From Methylobacterium brachythecii (GTDB lineage: Bacteria > Pseudomonadota > Alphaproteobacteria > Rhizobiales > Beijerinckiaceae): DNA of 64,000 bases. The notes beneath the pieces were generated by a model. That model saw nothing but the letters and a program-made list of their open reading frames with translations, did not search any database and was not told the origin of the DNA. The DNA lies in the NCBI RefSeq assembly GCF_014196345.1, contig NZ_JACIDN010000012.1, positions 1 through 64,000 on the forward strand, read 5' to 3'. The position numbers were made by a program, and so were the translations under genes. Positions 51,104-60,918 of this stretch are shown one piece after another. Within the stretch, counting starts at the first letter, position 1; the number at the start of each line of letters is the position of its first letter.

Positions 51104-52425
51104 GCGGGCTTTCGCACGGGCAGGCGTCGGCATCGACGCTCGGCGCGATCCTGCGCGTCACCTCCGGGAATTTCCTGGAGATGTTCGATTTCTTCCTGTT
51201 CGGCTTCTACGCGAACCACATCGCCGCGGCGTTCTTCCCGGCCGAGAGCGCCTTCGCCTCGCTGATGCTGACCTTCGCCACCTTCGGGGCGGGCTTCCTG
51301 ATGCGTCCCCTCGGCGCCGTCGTGCTCGGGGCCTTCACCGACCGGGTCGGCCGCCGTCAGGGCCTGATCCTGACGCTGGCGATCATGGCGATGGGCACCG
51401 TCCTGATCGCCTTCGTGCCATCGTACGCCACCCTCGGTCTCGCGGCCCCGCTCCTGGTGCTGACTGGGCGCCTGCTCCAGGGTTTTTCGGCGGGCGCCGA
51501 GCTCGGTGGCGTCTCGGTGTATTTGGCGGAGCTGGCCAAACCCGGTCGCGAGGGCTTCACGGTCGCCTGGCAATCGGCGAGCCAGCAAGTCGCGGTGATG
51601 GCCGCGGCGGCCATCGGCTTCGTGCTCAACCGCGCGCTGTTGCCCGAGCAGATGGCTCATTGGGGCTGGCGCATCCCGTTCCTGCTGAGCTGCCTCCTGG
51701 TGCCGTTCCTGTTCTACATCCGCGCCTCGCTGCAGGAGACGGAGGTCTTCGCCAAACGGAAGCATCACCCGGAGCTCGGCGAGAGCCTGCGCAAGCTGCT
51801 GGAGAACCGCCGGATCGTTCTGCTCGGCATGCTGCTCGTCGCGATGACGACGATCAGCTTCTACGCGATCACGGTCTACACGCCGACCTTCGGCCGGACG
51901 GTGCTGGGCCTGAGCGATACCGACAGCCTGATCGTCACCTTCCTCATCGCCGCCTCGAACTTCTTCTGGCTGCCGGTGATGGGAGCGCTCTCCGACAAGA
52001 TCGGCCGCAAGCCCATCCTGCTCGTCTTCTCGACGTTGACACTGCTCACCGCCTACCCGGCGCTCTCCTGGCTGACCGGCCATGCGAGTTTTTCGGCGCT
52101 GCTCGGCATACTGCTGTGGTTCTCGTTCCTCTACGGCAGCTACAACGGCGCCATGGTCGTGGCGCTCACCGAGATCGTGCCGGGTGAAGTCCGCACGGCC
52201 GGCTTCTCCTTGGCCTACTCGCTCGCGACGGCGCTTTTCGGCGGCATGACGCCGATTGTCTCGACCTGGGCCATCAAGGAACTCGGCGACAAGGCAGCGC
52301 CTGGCCTCTGGATGGCCCTGGGGGGCGCCTGCGGTCTCGCGGCGACGCTGCTCGTCTATCGGGCTCCATCGGGCCGCGCTGCCGCCCGTGAGGCCGCCAT
52401 GCCGGATGCCACCGGACGCCCCTGA
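51100..52425 (+). CDS. MFS transporter (metabolite:H+ symporter type)
   Basis: A 441-residue, twelve-helix transporter resembling citrate/proton and dicarboxylate symporters. The loop motif between helices 2 and 3 reads [13 protein letters not shown], and a second copy, [13 protein letters not shown], is in the second half. [14 protein letters not shown] opens the first helix. Substrate probably an organic acid. Its start overlaps trmFO (ATGA) and its 3' end overlaps the GNAT gene by 70 bp on the other strand. Confidence 0.9.
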   Translation: MSGLSHGQASASTLGAILRVTSGNFLEMFDFFLFGFYANHIAAAFFPAESAFASLMLTFATFGAGFLMRPLGAVVLGAFTDRVGRRQGLILTLAIMAMGTVLIAFVPSYATLGLAAPLLVLTGRLLQGFSAGAELGGVSVYLAELAKPGREGFTVAWQSASQQVAVMAAAAIGFVLNRALLPEQMAHWGWRIPFLLSCLLVPFLFYIRASLQETEVFAKRKHHPELGESLRKLLENRRIVLLGMLLVAMTTISFYAITVYTPTFGRTVLGLSDTDSLIVTFLIAASNFFWLPVMGALSDKIGRKPILLVFSTLTLLTAYPALSWLTGHASFSALLGILLWFSFLYGSYNGAMVVALTEIVPGEVRTAGFSLAYSLATALFGGMTPIVSTWAIKELGDKAAPGLWMALGGACGLAATLLVYRAPSGRAAAREAAMPDATGRP

Positions 52426-52970
52426 GGTACGTCGCGGATATCCCAGACCATGAGCTGGCGGCCCGGGCGTTTGCCGCCGTCTCCGGTCGGGCGAAAGCCG
52501 AGCTTGTGCAGCATCTGCCATGAGGCGACGTTCTCGGGCCGGCACTCGGCGACGATGGCCCGGCGCGGATAGGCTTCCGCCAACGCTCGCACGATGGCCC
52601 CGACGCCCTCGCCGCCATATCCACGACCGCGCGCTCCGCCGCCGATCCAATAGCCGATCTCGATGGCCTCGAGCGCGCGAAGATGCGCGCCGACGATTCC
52701 GACGAGGCTGCGGTCCTCGCGCTCGACCAGGCCGAGGAAGACGTCACGGCCGGTCGATGCGGCCCGGATCAGACTCCGGGCATCGGCCAATCCGAAGCGC
52801 TCGGGCAGAAAGTCGACCGCGCTGGTGACGGCGGGATCGTCGGTCAGGCGGCGCACCTCCTCCGCCATGTCCGCGTGCAGCGGCGCGATGGCGAGGCGCT
52901 CGGTCTCGATGATCGGGAGGACGAGGCGTTCCCAGCGGGTGCCTCGCAAGATGCGGGAGAGAATGCCCAT
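52356..52970 (-). CDS. GNAT-family N-acetyltransferase (RimJ-like)
   Basis: A 204-residue acetyltransferase: [14 protein letters not shown] opens the domain, and [18 protein letters not shown] carries the acetyl-CoA loop; [16 protein letters not shown] is the typical last helix. The substrate may be a protein N terminus or small molecule. The last 70 bp of the gene overlap the 3' end of the convergent MFS gene, so the last 23 residues are encoded there. Confidence 0.88.
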   Translation of the reverse strand: MGILSRILRGTRWERLVLPIIETERLAIAPLHADMAEEVRRLTDDPAVTSAVDFLPERFGLADARSLIRAASTGRDVFLGLVEREDRSLVGIVGAHLRALEAIEIGYWIGGGARGRGYGGEGVGAIVRALAEAYPRRAIVAECRPENVASWQMLHKLGFRPTGDGGKRPGRQLMVWDIRDVPQGRPVASGMAASRAAARPDGAR

Positions 52971-53034
52971 GGACTCAAGGTGGGCGCGCCGCGGCGCATG
53001 GGAAGGGATCGACGGCGCAAAGCCACTGCAGCGT

Positions 53035-53073
53035 AAACGAAAAGGCCGCCCCGGATCATCCGGGGCGGCCTGA
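53035..53073 (-). terminator. Intrinsic terminator after lactate permease gene
   Basis: A perfect 14-bp stem, AGGCCGCCCCGGAT with its complement, and TTTTCGTTT on the minus-strand side. Fits termination of the lldP transcript. Confidence 0.9.
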
Positions 53074-53094
53074 GGATCGGGTATGACGGACCGA

Positions 53095-54834
53095 TCAGTG
53101 AGCGGCAGGTGCCGTCACGGCCGGGTGGATCACCATCTCCGTGAAGGGCGGCACATAGGCCTGCAGCATCACCAGGAGGCCGACGAGGCAGGCCAGCGCG
53201 ATCGAGTGCCAGAACACGAAGCGCAGGATCTTGCCTTCCTGTCCGAAATACCCGGTGGCGGTGGAGGCCACGACGATCGACTGCGCGTCGATCATCTTGC
53301 CCATCACGCCCCCGGACGAGTTCGCCGCGGCCATCAGCACGCCGGACAGGCCGAGCTGTTCCGAGGTGATCCTCTGCAGGCCGCCGAACAGCACGTTCGA
53401 GGCCGTGTCCGATCCCGTCAGCGCCACACCGAGCCAGCCGAGCAGCGTGCCGAAGAACGGGTAGAGGATGCCGGTTCCGGCGAAGGCGAGACCCAGCGTG
53501 GCGTCGACGCCGGCGTAGCGAGTGAGCACGCCCAGAGCGAGCATCGCCGAGATGGTGATGAGCGAGTAGCGCAGCACCCAGATCGTCTCGATGTAGGCGG
53601 TGATCAGGCGCCACGGCGAGAAGCGCATGATCAGGCCCGAGATGATCGCGGCGATGAGTACGCCGGTCCCCGTATAGGACATGTAGGTGAACAGGAAGAC
53701 CGCGCCTTCGGGGATGGGCTTGGCCACCACCGGGGGCACCTTCATGATCATGTTGTGAAGGCCCGGCACCTCGTATTTCCAGGTGAAGATCGGGTTCACG
53801 ATGGCCTTGAACCAGCCGGTCCCCCAGATCGCCACCACGATCGAGAGGATGATCCACGGCACCCAGGCCATGAACAGCTGGCCCTGCGAGGCGGTGCGGT
53901 CGCCGGTATGGACCTTCGGCATGTCGCCAGGGACGCCGGCGCCGAGAGCGACCGGGCGGGCTTCGCCGTAGCCGATCGAAGGATCGTTCCCACGCAGGGC
54001 CGGAGAGGTCCAAACCTCGGCCGGCTTCCAGAACTTCAGGAAGAGCACCAGAGCGCCCATCGAGAAGAGCGAGGCGCCGATGTCGACGATCCAAGGGTTC
54101 ACGTAGTTCGAGATCGCGAACTGGGCGATCGCGAAGGAGGCGCCGGTGACCAGGATCGGCGGCCACACCTTGATCATGCCGCGGAAGCCCGCGAAGACCC
54201 AGATCAGCCAGAACGGCACGATCAGCGAGAAGAACGGAAGCTGGCGGCCGATCATCGCGCCGAGGATGTTCGGATCGTAGCCCGTCACCGAGGCGAGGCC
54301 CTGGATCGGGGCGCCGAGCGCGCCGAAGGCAACCGGGGCGGTGTTGGCGATCAGCGAGAGGCCCGAGGCGGCGAGCGGCGAGAAGCCGAGGCCGATCAGG
54401 ATGGCGCCGGTCACGGCGACCGGCGTGCCGAAGCCGCCGGCACCCTCGAAGAAGGCACCGAAGGCGAAGGCCACGAGCAACAACTGGATGCGGCGGTCGG
54501 ACGTGATGCCGGCCACCGATTGCTGCAGGATCGCGAACCAGCCCTTCTCCACCGTCAGGCGGTAGAGGAAAATGACGTTGAGGATGATCCAGCCGATCGG
54601 AAAGAAGCCGGTGACCATGCCGAGGATGGCGGCGCGTCCGGCGAGGCCCGTCGGCATGCCGAACCCGACAATGGCGACGACGAGGGCGATGACGAGGGCG
54701 ATGACGGCGGCGATATGCGCCTTGATCTTGCCGCTCGCGATCATCGCGAGCAGGGCGATCACGGGGAGCGAAGCCGCGATGGTCGATAGCCACGCGTTCC
54801 CGAAGGGATCGTAGACCTGATTCCAGGGTTGCAT
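53095..54834 (-). CDS. lldP: L-lactate permease
   Basis: A 579-residue membrane transporter with twelve to fourteen helices, of the LctP family. Conserved stretches are SIGAFFEGAGGFGTPVAVT-like FGAFFEGAGGFGTPVAVTGA, IANTAPVAFGALGAPI and, near the end, SNVLFGGLQRITSEQLGL. It takes up L-lactate and possibly D-lactate or glycolate with protons. The C terminus ends in a small helix and an Ala-rich tail. No lactate dehydrogenase gene is adjacent. Confidence 0.95.
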   Translation of the reverse strand: MQPWNQVYDPFGNAWLSTIAASLPVIALLAMIASGKIKAHIAAVIALVIALVVAIVGFGMPTGLAGRAAILGMVTGFFPIGWIILNVIFLYRLTVEKGWFAILQQSVAGITSDRRIQLLLVAFAFGAFFEGAGGFGTPVAVTGAILIGLGFSPLAASGLSLIANTAPVAFGALGAPIQGLASVTGYDPNILGAMIGRQLPFFSLIVPFWLIWVFAGFRGMIKVWPPILVTGASFAIAQFAISNYVNPWIVDIGASLFSMGALVLFLKFWKPAEVWTSPALRGNDPSIGYGEARPVALGAGVPGDMPKVHTGDRTASQGQLFMAWVPWIILSIVVAIWGTGWFKAIVNPIFTWKYEVPGLHNMIMKVPPVVAKPIPEGAVFLFTYMSYTGTGVLIAAIISGLIMRFSPWRLITAYIETIWVLRYSLITISAMLALGVLTRYAGVDATLGLAFAGTGILYPFFGTLLGWLGVALTGSDTASNVLFGGLQRITSEQLGLSGVLMAAANSSGGVMGKMIDAQSIVVASTATGYFGQEGKILRFVFWHSIALACLVGLLVMLQAYVPPFTEMVIHPAVTAPAAH

Positions 54835-54981
54835 GACGCGGTAATCCTCCCTCGGCTCGGTCTATTGCCGGCCTGAAGCATATCGCTAGCAGAGCCAGCG
54901 TATCGGCTCAACGCGGTGTAATCATGTATTCAGAGGGTGTTGCACACACGTTCCGGCAAGGCGGATGAAGTGCTGCCGCCG

Positions 54982-55863
54982 TCAGCTCCGCCTTGCCGTC
55001 CACCACAGCCGCCAGACCTTCCGCCAGCGTGGCAGCTCGATCATCGTGTTGAGCGGGTCGTAGTTCGATCGATCCATCGCCGAGAGGTAGCCCTCGACGA
55101 GGGCGACGGGCAGGAAGGCTGGGCGCGCGGCCGGGGCGATGGTGCCGCTGGCGGCTTGGTAGGCCTCGAGGTGCCGTCGAGCGAGCGCGCGCAACTCGGC
55201 GCAGCTGCGCACGAGGCCCGGGCCGCCGCGGCCGGTGACGACGTCTTCGCGGGTGACGCCGTTCTGCCGGAGCAGGTCGGCCGGCAGGTAGACCTGTCCG
55301 TTGCGGGCATGCCACGGCATTGCGCGCAGGAGGCCCGTCACGCCGAAGGCGACGCCGGCATGGCCGGCGGCAGCCGCACCGCCGGGCTCGGCGCCGTCGG
55401 CCAGGATGAGGCCACCGAGGCGGATCAGGGCGGAAGCGGTCTCGCCGCAATAGCCTTCGAGATCGTTCACCCGCGGCATCGGATCTTCGTAGAGGTCGAA
55501 GACGCGGGCATCGATCAGGTCGACGAAGGGCTGGCGACCGAGCCGGCGTGCGACGATGGCATCGTCGAGGGCCGCGGCGACGGGGTTTGCCTTCACATCT
55601 CCCCTCGCCTCACCCTGCAAAGCGTCGCGCCACCATTGCAGGCGGATCTCTCCGGCCATCGGGTTCGAGACGGCATCGCGGACGCGCGCGATGGTCAGGC
55701 TGAAGGCGGCCAGTGCGAAGAGATGGGGCCGGAACGCGGCGGGCGCGAAGAGCGTGGCGAGGTAGCGGTCCGGATCACCCTCGCGGACCAGCGCCTCACA
55801 ATGGCGGAAGGCGAAGTCCAGGCCTTCGCCGGCGGGTTCGAGCTTGCTCTCCGTGCGGGTCAC
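54982..55863 (-). CDS. Squalene/phytoene synthase family protein
   Basis: A 293-residue all-helical protein with the isoprenoid synthase signature: EALVREGDPDRYLATLFAP at the start, DLYEDPMPRVNDLEGYCGET as the Asp-rich region and a later LLRQNGVTREDV. Because it is at the end of the yajC-secD-secF-Mth938 operon, it may be an NDUFAF6-like assembly factor instead of a true synthase; sequence alone does not decide. The start is a GTG, ten bases after the previous stop. Confidence 0.82.
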   Translation of the reverse strand: MTRTESKLEPAGEGLDFAFRHCEALVREGDPDRYLATLFAPAAFRPHLFALAAFSLTIARVRDAVSNPMAGEIRLQWWRDALQGEARGDVKANPVAAALDDAIVARRLGRQPFVDLIDARVFDLYEDPMPRVNDLEGYCGETASALIRLGGLILADGAEPGGAAAAGHAGVAFGVTGLLRAMPWHARNGQVYLPADLLRQNGVTREDVVTGRGGPGLVRSCAELRALARRHLEAYQAASGTIAPAARPAFLPVALVEGYLSAMDRSNYDPLNTMIELPRWRKVWRLWWTARRS

Positions 55864-55873
55864 GCGGGCCTCG

Positions 55874-56257
55874 TCATGCCACCGCGATCAGGGCGGCCGC
55901 GACCTTGCGGTTTTCGCCGAGCAGGATGTTGTAGGTCCGGGCGGCAGCGCCCGTCTGCATCGCGTCGAGGCCGATCCCGGCCTCCTTGAGCCGCCGCCGC
56001 AGGGGCTCGGGGAACGGCGCGATGTCGATTCCGGTACCGACGAGCAGGAGTTCGATGCGCTCGCTCTCGTCGAGGACCGGCCGCAGGCTGGCGAGGTCGA
56101 TCGCGCCGGGTGCGGTCACGTCCCAGGCCTTGATCCCCGAAGGCAGCATCAGGATCGAGCCGCGATGCGACATATCCGCGAAGCGGAAGCCGCCATTACC
56201 GTAGGAATCGATCCCGAAGCGGCCGGGGACGAACCCGTCGTGAAGGCGCCCGTCCAT
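55874..56257 (-). CDS. Mth938-like (DUF498/NDUFAF3-type) domain protein
   Basis: A 127-residue protein of the Mth938 fold. The family pattern GFRFADMSHRGSILMLPSGI followed by LLLVGTGIDIAPFPEPLRRR is clear. Homologs include the complex I assembly factor NDUFAF3; bacterial function is not settled. The ATG at 56257 is 8 bp after secF, so it is in the sec operon. It pairs by position with the squalene synthase-like gene downstream, which recalls NDUFAF3/NDUFAF6. Confidence 0.88.
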   Translation of the reverse strand: MDGRLHDGFVPGRFGIDSYGNGGFRFADMSHRGSILMLPSGIKAWDVTAPGAIDLASLRPVLDESERIELLLVGTGIDIAPFPEPLRRRLKEAGIGLDAMQTGAAARTYNILLGENRKVAAALIAVA

Positions 56258-56265
56258 TCGGGTCC

Positions 56266-57207
56266 TTACTCGGCCGGCTGCGGCACGCCGCTCTCGCGTT
56301 GCGCCGACTTCGCACCCGAGAGCATGAGTCCGATATAGATCAACGACGGAGTCGAAACGAAGATCGCCGAGTAGGTGCAGATCACGACGCCCGCGAGCAT
56401 CACCACCGCGAAGCCGTGGATCGCCTCCCCGCCGAACAGCACCAGCGAGAGCAGCGCCAGCGACGACGAGATCGAGGTCATCACCGTGCGCGACATGGTC
56501 GAGTTGATCGAGAGGTTGAGCAGCTCGACGGTGGGAATCGTCTTGTAGCGGCGCATCAACTCGCGGGTCCGATCGAACACCACGACCGTCTCGTTCAACG
56601 AATAACCGACGATCGTGAGGATCGCCGCGATCGAGGTCATGTTGAACTCGATGCGGGTGATGATGAAGATGCCGACGGTCAGCACGATGTCGTGCAGCGT
56701 CCCGACGATGGCGCCGAGCGCCAACTCGCGCTCGAACCGGAACCACAGATAGAGCAGCACCGCGACGACCGAGAGCACCACGCCGACGGTGCCCGACTGG
56801 ACGAGTTCGCCCGAGACGCGGGGGCCGACGGTCTCCGTGCGGCGGAAGTCGTAATCCTTATCGAAGGCGGCGTGCGCCTTCTGCATCACTGCGGTCTGGC
56901 CCTGCTCACCGGCCTGGAGCGGCAGCCGCACCAGCACATTGCCCTGGCCGCCGAGCTCTTGCACCTCGGCCTCGCCGAACCCGAAGCCGTTCGCCGTGGT
57001 GCGGATCGTGGCGACGTCGGCCTGACCGGATTTCGCCTGCAACTCGACCAGCGTGCCGCCCTTGAAGTCGATGCCGAAATTCAGCCCGATCGTCAGGAAC
57101 AGCGCCACGGTCGCGAGCGACATCAGCGCCGAGAGCGGGAAGGACAGCCGGCGAAATCGCATGAAGTCGAAATGCGATTCATCGGGCCAAAGGCGGAGCA
57201 GGCGCAT
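56266..57207 (-). CDS. secF: Protein translocase subunit SecF
   Basis: A 313-residue membrane protein with six helices. The first helix region leads to GLNFGIDFKGGTLVEL, the SecF signature, then the periplasmic domain and helices with ILTIVGYSLNETVVVFDRTRE. With SecD it uses the proton gradient to help protein release from SecYEG. An in-frame ATG at 57162 would shorten it by 15 residues. Confidence 0.96.
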   Translation of the reverse strand: MRLLRLWPDESHFDFMRFRRLSFPLSALMSLATVALFLTIGLNFGIDFKGGTLVELQAKSGQADVATIRTTANGFGFGEAEVQELGGQGNVLVRLPLQAGEQGQTAVMQKAHAAFDKDYDFRRTETVGPRVSGELVQSGTVGVVLSVVAVLLYLWFRFERELALGAIVGTLHDIVLTVGIFIITRIEFNMTSIAAILTIVGYSLNETVVVFDRTRELMRRYKTIPTVELLNLSINSTMSRTVMTSISSSLALLSLVLFGGEAIHGFAVVMLAGVVICTYSAIFVSTPSLIYIGLMLSGAKSAQRESGVPQPAE

Positions 57208-57276
57208 GGTCTGTCTCGATACGGCGTTCGTGTCGGTCGCGTTCGAAGCGGCTTCGCCTCGAAACGGCGTGGACGT

Positions 57277-58878
57277 CTAGAATGGCAGGGTCTTGGGCTT
57301 CGCGTACTTGTACCACAGCGCGATCATCATCCGCGTGAGCGTCACTGCCGTGATCACCGTGGTGAGGATGCCGAGGATGAACACGACCGCGAAGCCCTTC
57401 ACCGGGCCGGAGCCCATGAAGAACAGGATCAGCGCGGCGATCGCCATCGTGGAGTTCGAGTCGATGATGGTGGCGAAGGCCCGGTCGAAGCCGGCCTGAA
57501 GCGCAGAGACCAGCGAGCGCCCGGCCCGCTGCTCCTCGCGCATGCGCTCGTAGATCAGCACGTTCGAATCCACCGCGGTGCCGATAGTGAGCACGATGCC
57601 GGCGATGCCGGGCAGCGTCATCGTCGCTTCCAAAACCGACATCAGGCCGAGGATCAGGCCGACGTGGACGGCGAGCGCGATGTTCGCGAAGAAGCCGAAG
57701 GTCCCGTAGGTCGCGAACATGAAGATCACGACGAAGATCGCGGCGAACAGCGTGGCGTGCTTGCCAGCCTCGATCGAATCCTTGCCGAGGCCCGGGCCGA
57801 CGACGCGGCGTTCGACGACGTTCAGCTTCGCCGGCAGCGCACCGGCGCGCAGCAGAACCGACAGGTCGTTCGCGTCCTTGACGCTGAAATTACCGGTGAT
57901 CTGGCCCGAGCCGCCGGTGATCGCGCTGCGGATGACCGGTGCCGAGACGACCTCGTTGTCGAGCACGATGGCCATGCGGCGGCCGACATTCTCCGCCGTC
58001 GCCTGGCCGAATCTCTGAGCGCCCTTGAGGTTGAACTTGAAGCTCACCATTGGCTCGTGCGTCTGCGGGTCGAAGGCCGGCTGCGCGTCCGTCAGATCGC
58101 CGCCATCGGCCATGACGCGGCGCTCGACGGGGACTTTGGCACCTTTCTCGTCCTTCGACGGCAGCAGATCGACGTCACCCGACGGGCTGTCCGACAGCAT
58201 GCGGAACTCGAGCTTGGCCGTCTTGCCGAGCTGATCCTCCAGTTGCTTCGGATCCTGGAGGCCGGGGACCTGCACCAGGATACGGTCGGTTCCCTGCTGC
58301 TGGATCGAGGGCTCTTTCGTGCCTCCGAAATCGATACGGCGGCGGATGACCTCGATGCCCTGGCTCACGGCGCGCCGGGTGCGTTCGGTGAGGCCCGCAT
58401 CCGTGAAGGTGAGCTGGATCGTGCCGTCGGGCTGTTCCGCGACGTCGAGCGTGCCGGTGCCGGCGGCGGCGAGGCTCTGGATCGGCTGCGACAGCTCCCG
58501 CAGCTTCGGCATGATCTTGGCGCGTCCAGCCGCATCCGAGATGCGGATCTGCACGCCGCGCTTGAGCGTCTGAATGCCGCCGTCGGCGCGTACGTTCTCA
58601 TGCTGTAGGGCTCGCCGCACGTCGTCGCGCAGGCCCTTGACCAGTGAGGCCAGCAGATCGTTCTGGTCGACTTCGAGCAGGAGTTGCGAGCCGCCCTGCA
58701 GGTCGAGGCCGAGCACGATCGCCCGCTGCGGAATGATCCAGTGCGGGATGAAGCTCGGCAGGGAGGCCATGAAGCCCTTGCGCTGCTCGGGCGAGAAGAA
58801 GCTCGGGATGGCGAGGCTCAGCCCCAACAGGATGACGGCGAGCGTCCCGATGATCTTGGACTTCGAAAAGCGCAGCAT
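57277..58878 (-). CDS. secD: Protein translocase subunit SecD
   Basis: A 533-residue membrane protein: LGLDLQGGSQLLLEV near the start, a large periplasmic domain (P1) and six helices at the end with LTIGTAVDSNVLIYERMREE. It follows yajC by 67 bp and precedes secF by 69 bp on the minus strand. Confidence 0.97.
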   Translation of the reverse strand: MLRFSKSKIIGTLAVILLGLSLAIPSFFSPEQRKGFMASLPSFIPHWIIPQRAIVLGLDLQGGSQLLLEVDQNDLLASLVKGLRDDVRRALQHENVRADGGIQTLKRGVQIRISDAAGRAKIMPKLRELSQPIQSLAAAGTGTLDVAEQPDGTIQLTFTDAGLTERTRRAVSQGIEVIRRRIDFGGTKEPSIQQQGTDRILVQVPGLQDPKQLEDQLGKTAKLEFRMLSDSPSGDVDLLPSKDEKGAKVPVERRVMADGGDLTDAQPAFDPQTHEPMVSFKFNLKGAQRFGQATAENVGRRMAIVLDNEVVSAPVIRSAITGGSGQITGNFSVKDANDLSVLLRAGALPAKLNVVERRVVGPGLGKDSIEAGKHATLFAAIFVVIFMFATYGTFGFFANIALAVHVGLILGLMSVLEATMTLPGIAGIVLTIGTAVDSNVLIYERMREEQRAGRSLVSALQAGFDRAFATIIDSNSTMAIAALILFFMGSGPVKGFAVVFILGILTTVITAVTLTRMMIALWYKYAKPKTLPF

Positions 58879-58945
58879 CCGCCGGTTCCAGCTCTTCTTC
58901 TTCTCTGGGAGGCCGGGTCCGAGCCCGGCTCTCGCGGTGCCGCCT

Positions 58946-59281
58946 TCAGGCCGCTTTGACCGGGGCGCCCTTGACCCGGACCTCGGAGATCATGCTGCGC
59001 ACGATCTTCACGCGAACGTTCGGGGCGATCTCGACCTCGACCTCGGCCCCGTCGTCGGTGACCTTGGTGACGCGACCGACTAGGCCGCCATTGGTGACGA
59101 TGGTGTCCTCGCGGCGCAGGTTCTTCATCAGGGACTGGTGGTCCTTGAGCCGGCGCTGCTGAGGCCGCAGGATCAGGAAGTACATGATCACGAAGATCAG
59201 CGCGAACGGCACCAGCTGGATCGCGATGTCGCTGCCGCTGGACGCACCGGCGGCTTGCGCGAAGGCGGGGGTGATCAGCAC
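58946..59281 (-). CDS. yajC: Preprotein translocase subunit YajC
   Basis: A 111-residue membrane protein: one helix (QLVPFALIFVIMYFLIL), then the typical RPQQRRLKDHQSLMKNLR and DTIVTNGGLVGRVTKV. It binds SecDF. The start is GTG, with AGGAG five bases upstream. First gene of the operon. Confidence 0.96.
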   Translation of the reverse strand: MLITPAFAQAAGASSGSDIAIQLVPFALIFVIMYFLILRPQQRRLKDHQSLMKNLRREDTIVTNGGLVGRVTKVTDDGAEVEVEIAPNVRVKIVRSMISEVRVKGAPVKAA

Positions 59282-59655
59282 GAAAACTCCTGATGGTACG
59301 ACGACCCGCGCCGCGGCACGTCCGGGCGATGGGTAGGCTTTGGCCTGTCGAAAAGCGCGCGGACTATAGCCACGGGCGACCCGAAAGCAACGGTGCCTGT
59401 TGAGGTTGCGTCATCGTGGCGATGGCGCCGATCGTCGGATGCCGGCGGCCTGCCTCCGCGGCAGGCATGCGCGAATAATAGACGGCGATCCAGTTTTAAG
59501 CTCACGTTCAGGGAGCCGGCGAAAAGACTGGTCGTCGGCTCAGGTCCTGCCCAGGTCGAGCCGCATTGGAGCCAACACGTCGTCGCGATCACTGGCGACA
59601 TCTGCACGCGAAGGCCGGACAACGGCCCGATCACGAGGGACAGGACCCAAGTATT
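59282..59655. other. Intergenic region upstream of yajC
   Basis: About 370 bp, divergent between yajC and the small protein at 59656. The promoters of both should lie here. I see no supported gene, no tRNA and no strong hairpin. Confidence 0.4.
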
Positions 59656-59868
59656 ATGTATTCCGATCATCGGAGCCAGGACGATGCATCCCGAGCCGTC
59701 GCGCGCGGGTCGGATGAAGGCCGGATTCGCGAGAGCTTCCGTCCCGTAGCGCTACCCGCACTCGCCGCCGCCGTCCACGTCAACCGTGAGGCCGCCGAAG
59801 CCGCCCGTGTCCGGCTCGCGGCGCGCCGCACGGCGCGGATCGTCCACGAGGACGAGCCGGTCGTCTGA
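59656..59868 (+). CDS. Small basic protein of unknown function
   Basis: A 70-residue protein: polar start MYSDHRSQDDASRAVARGSD, a middle with VALPALAAAVHVNREAAEAA and a short Arg-rich end. GAGGGACAGG upstream of the ATG is a plausible ribosome site. No family recognised; it ends 31 bp before the phosphoesterase gene, so they may be co-transcribed. Confidence 0.55.
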   Translation: MYSDHRSQDDASRAVARGSDEGRIRESFRPVALPALAAAVHVNREAAEAARVRLAARRTARIVHEDEPVV

Positions 59869-59899
59869 CCGTTCGCCGCACTGGGGCGAGGGTCCGTCC

Positions 59900-60811
59900 G
59901 TGCTGATCCTGCCGAGCCGGCGTCAGGTGCTCACCGGGCTTGGCGCGAGCACCCTCGCCGCCGGTGCGACGGGCACCTACGCCTTTGCCGTCGAGCCGCG
60001 CTTCCGGCTCGACGTCACGCGATATGCGCCCAAGCTCGCGGGCTGGACGCCGGGATTGATCCTGCGGATCGCGGCCATCGCCGACGTTCACGTCTGCGAG
60101 CCCTGGATGCCGCTCGACCGGGTCGCCGAAATCGTCGACGCGACGAACGCGCTCAAGCCCGACCTGATCCTCCTGCTCGGCGACTATCCAGCCGGCAGAC
60201 GGGTGACCTGGAAGCCCGTCGCCCTCTCCGAGTTCGCCCGCGTCGCCGAGGGCCTCAGCGCCCCGCTCGGCGTCCACGCCATCCTCGGCAACCACGATTG
60301 GTGGGAAGACGAGGCGGCGCTCGATGCCCGGAAGGGGCCGGTCGAGGCGCGCCGGGTGCTGGAGGCGCGCGGCATCCCGGTGATGGAGAACGATGCCGTC
60401 CGCCTTGTGAAGGACGGCAGGCCGTTCTGGCTCGCCGGACTGGCCGACCAGCAGCCGTTCTGGATTCGGCGCGACCGTCGCAGCCTCGCCGACATCCCCG
60501 GCACGCTCGCCAAGCTCACCGATGATGCCCCGGCGATCCTGATGGCGCACGAGCCGGAGATTTTTCCCAAGATCCCCGACCGCTTCGCCCTGACGCTGGC
60601 CGGCCACACCCATGGCGGTCAGGTCCGCATCTTCGGCCACTCCCCGTTCGTCGCCGGCTACCACGACCCGCGCTACGTCTATGGGCACATCGTCGAGGGT
60701 CGGCGCCAGCTGATCGTTTCCGGTGGTCTCGGCGTGAGCAACGTCGCCGTGCGCTTCGGCGTGCCGCCTGAGATCGTGCTCGTCGAGCTCGGGACCACGG
60801 ATCAGGCCTGA
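59900..60811 (+). CDS. Metallophosphoesterase with Tat signal
   Basis: A 303-residue exported phosphoesterase. The start LPSRRQVLTGLGASTLAAGA has a twin-arginine motif (SRRQVL), so folded export with bound metal is likely. Metal-binding blocks are IADVHVCEPW, LLLGDYPAG, ILGNHDWWED, LMAHEPEIF and AGHTHGGQV. It resembles membrane-associated UDP-sugar or phospholipid-type phosphoesterases (YaeI-like); substrate unknown. The GTG at 59900 has GAGGG in front. Confidence 0.9.
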   Translation: MLILPSRRQVLTGLGASTLAAGATGTYAFAVEPRFRLDVTRYAPKLAGWTPGLILRIAAIADVHVCEPWMPLDRVAEIVDATNALKPDLILLLGDYPAGRRVTWKPVALSEFARVAEGLSAPLGVHAILGNHDWWEDEAALDARKGPVEARRVLEARGIPVMENDAVRLVKDGRPFWLAGLADQQPFWIRRDRRSLADIPGTLAKLTDDAPAILMAHEPEIFPKIPDRFALTLAGHTHGGQVRIFGHSPFVAGYHDPRYVYGHIVEGRRQLIVSGGLGVSNVAVRFGVPPEIVLVELGTTDQA

Positions 60812-60918
60812 CACAACCTGTGCGGACGGGCACGGCGCTTGATCGGCACTCGCTGCAATGGTTCATCCCGATGGGCACCGCGCGGCTTCGGCGGTGCTGC
60901 GAATCGGGGAGCCGATCG

